DNA of 7,247 nucleotides from an uncultured Sphingobacteriaceae bacterium (lineage in GTDB: Bacteria; Bacteroidota; Bacteroidia; Sphingobacteriales; Sphingobacteriaceae), in contig CALNCF010000474.1 in NCBI GenBank assembly GCA_937875035.1, positions 1-7,247 on the forward strand. Reading direction: 5' to 3'. The notes under the pieces are model-generated. The model did no database searches. It was not told where the DNA came from and saw nothing but the letters and a program-made list of their open reading frames with translations. Position 1 is the stretch's first letter; every line of letters begins with the position of its first letter. Shown here piece by piece: positions 5,668 to 7,247 of this stretch. A program made the position numbers and the translations under genes.

Positions 5668-7247
5668 AAGAACGGGCTTTCTTTTTTTCTTTTTCATACT
5701 GCTCTTTCTTTCCCAGCCCCTGTTTGCCCAGCAGCAAAAAAAGAAGAAGAAAGAACGGTCGGACAGCAATTATACCCGGCTCGACAGCACCATGATGCAG
5801 GCTGCCGAACGTAATAAGATCACCTACTGGCTCTTCCGCAATATCTACGACAAGCCATCCGGCGACAACCACGAAGTAGACAAGAACGGGGAGATCACCA
5901 CCGAGCAGGCCGATCATTTCGACCGGTATGAGGGCAGCATCATACGACATATCCATATCAAGGTGCTCGACCCTTTCGGGACCAATGTAGATGATACCCT
6001 GGGCAAGCTGGGCAGGGCCGGTAACAGCATCGCCGTTAAGACCACCCGCAGGAACGTACGCGACCAATTGCTTTTCAGGGCCGGCGACGAGGTAGACCCT
6101 TTGCAGCTCCGGGAAACAGAGCGTCTGCTAAGACGCCAGGAATACATCCGCGATTCGCGGATCCTGATAGCCGGGGCTATGAAGGGGAAAAAACGACCGG
6201 ACAGCGTGGACGTGATCGTGATCGTGCAGGACCGCTGGTCGCTGAACGGTTCGGCAGGCCTCAGCCCGACCAATGCTACTTTCGATATTAACCAGTCGAA
6301 TTTCCTGGGGATGGGTAACAAGATCTACCAGAGCACTACCTATAACATCACCGAGTCTAAATTCACCCATTGGGAAGGGTTGCTGCAGGATCAGAACATC
6401 CGCAACACCTATATCACCGGATCGCTTTTTTATAATACAGCTCCCGAAAGCCGGTACCAGGGAGCCAGCCTCGAGCGTACCTTTTACTCTACCCTGACCA
6501 AATGGGCCGGGGGCGCCAGCGTGGTGCGCCACTCCAAGGACCTGAATATCGGCATTGGCAACAGCCAGCTTGTTCCTGCTCCCCTGCATTTCTTCGAAGA
6601 GGATTTCTGGATCGGGCGAAGCTTCCCTTTCTCCAGGAATACAGAAGCCGGGCGGAACTCTTCCATTGTTCTTTCTACCCGGGTATTCAATACCCATTAT
6701 ACCGACCGGCCAACCGTCAACCTCGATACCCTGATGCTATACCAGCGCTCTACCCTCCTGCTGGGAAGCATCGGTTTCTCTTCGCGGAGATATTATAAAG
6801 ACAAGAAGATCTTCCGTTTCGGGAACGTGGAAGACGTACCCGAGGGCCGTTTGCTCGCCTTAGTCGGTGGCACCGACATCCGCGAGTTCGAGCGCCTGGT
6901 ATATACCGGCGTGCTGTTCGGGGCCGGGCAGCACCTGGAACGTTTCGGCTACCTCTCGGGCAGTGTGCAGTATGGTACCTTTTACAATAAGGCCGGGGTA
7001 CAGAAAGGGGTAGTAAATACAGACCTTACCTATTTCAGCGATCTCTTCAGCTTCGGGAAATGGAACATCCGCCAGTTCATTTATTTCAGGAACACGAATG
7101 GTTTGCGACGCTCGGCGAATGAATTCATCACCCTGAACGGACGGAATACAGAAGGCCTTTACGGCTTTAACAGCACCGCCGTTTCGGGCACCAACAAGGC
7201 TCTCCTGAAATTCGAATCCATCGTCTACACACCGATCGACATCGCAG
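5660..7247 (+). CDS. BamA/TamA (Omp85)-like outer membrane protein with POTRA-like region (3' partial)
   Basis: The frame is open from ATG 5660 to the right edge (529 codons and one base), with no stop in the window. Residues 1-23 form a signal peptide (MHRRTG, a Phe/Leu-rich core, then LFA before QQQ), giving export through Sec. A Lys-rich patch follows (residues 27-31). About residues 88-192 look POTRA-like: GSIIRHIHIKVLDPFG, later NVRDQLLFRAGDEVDPLQL and RLLRRQEYIRDSRI, ending DVIVIVQDRWS. From about 194 the sequence has the alternating polar/aromatic pattern of an outer-membrane beta-barrel, with an Omp85-like NFLGMGNK at 214-221. Such proteins insert or move other proteins or lipids at the outer membrane. 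Only one POTRA-like unit is evident, which fits neither canonical BamA (five) nor TamA (three). The start overlaps the transporter stop by 8 bp with GGAAGAGG directly before the ATG. The C-terminal barrel strands are outside the window, so the subfamily is uncertain. Confidence 0.82.
   Translation, partial: MHRRTGFLFFFFILLFLSQPLFAQQQKKKKKERSDSNYTRLDSTMMQAAERNKITYWLFRNIYDKPSGDNHEVDKNGEITTEQADHFDRYEGSIIRHIHIKVLDPFGTNVDDTLGKLGRAGNSIAVKTTRRNVRDQLLFRAGDEVDPLQLRETERLLRRQEYIRDSRILIAGAMKGKKRPDSVDVIVIVQDRWSLNGSAGLSPTNATFDINQSNFLGMGNKIYQSTTYNITESKFTHWEGLLQDQNIRNTYITGSLFYNTAPESRYQGASLERTFYSTLTKWAGGASVVRHSKDLNIGIGNSQLVPAPLHFFEEDFWIGRSFPFSRNTEAGRNSSIVLSTRVFNTHYTDRPTVNLDTLMLYQRSTLLLGSIGFSSRRYYKDKKIFRFGNVEDVPEGRLLALVGGTDIREFERLVYTGVLFGAGQHLERFGYLSGSVQYGTFYNKAGVQKGVVNTDLTYFSDLFSFGKWNIRQFIYFRNTNGLRRSANEFITLNGRNTEGLYGFNSTAVSGTNKALLKFESIVYTPIDIA

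Noticed and set aside
5682..5742. T7 and A7 homopolymer runs in the signal-peptide region, as possible phase variation
   Set aside because: Runs of seven are short for slippage switching, and the Phe/Leu and Lys codons explain them.
4666..5769. Long antisense open frame (367 codons) opposite the transporter
   Set aside because: Its translation is rich in His, Asp, Gln and Arg, as expected from reading a hydrophobic membrane protein gene backwards. No domain is recognisable.
5645..6697. Overlapping antisense open frames opposite the outer-membrane protein gene
   Set aside because: The + strand frame from 5660 is open to the window end, with a signal peptide and barrel pattern. The antisense frames are short, mutually overlapping and featureless.
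6273..6798. Two short + strand frames (74 and 98 codons) inside the outer-membrane protein gene
   Set aside because: They lie in other frames within the long open frame that starts at 5660 and show no domain features.

Overview
The window looks like a chromosomal segment of a Bacteroidota bacterium, probably of the Chitinophaga/Sphingobacterium side of the phylum. This is inferred from the protein styles: a PAS histidine kinase of phytochrome type, an Rcp1-like single-domain response regulator, a REC-PAS-kinase, and an outer-membrane protein typical of that phylum. Weak or absent Shine-Dalgarno sequences on several genes and moderate-GC coding with AT-rich gaps also fit. No 16S, tRNA, mobile element or CRISPR is visible. 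All recognised genes are on the + strand.

Left block (1-3950): a signalling cluster. It starts with the 3' part of a PAS-PAS histidine kinase whose N-terminus lies outside the window. A stand-alone receiver protein follows 3 nt later, then a REC-PAS-histidine kinase that overlaps it by 4 nt (ATGA). None of the three visible proteins has a DNA-binding or enzymatic output domain. A TspO/MBR membrane protein gene follows after about 50 bp with no visible terminator, so it may be co-transcribed. A strong intrinsic terminator (about 3998-4042) closes this block.

Middle block (3951-4602): AT-rich and mostly non-coding. It holds one small gene for a 50-residue, two-helix membrane protein of the lmo0937 type. 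This is followed by a short TTTAG tandem repeat, two overlapping and mutually exclusive small hairpins, and a second intrinsic terminator (about 4470-4506).

Right block (4603-7247): an AI-2E/PerM-family transporter gene whose last 8 bases overlap the start of a signal-peptide-bearing outer-membrane protein. That protein has a POTRA-like region followed by a beta-barrel, in the style of BamA/TamA. Its reading frame is open to the right edge, so it is 3'-truncated by the window.

Overall the window is recognisable housekeeping and accessory content rather than an obviously new system. The points most worth a second look are the output-less three-component phosphorelay next to tspO, the translationally overlapping transporter/Omp85-like pair, and the structured 3' region after the small membrane protein gene.
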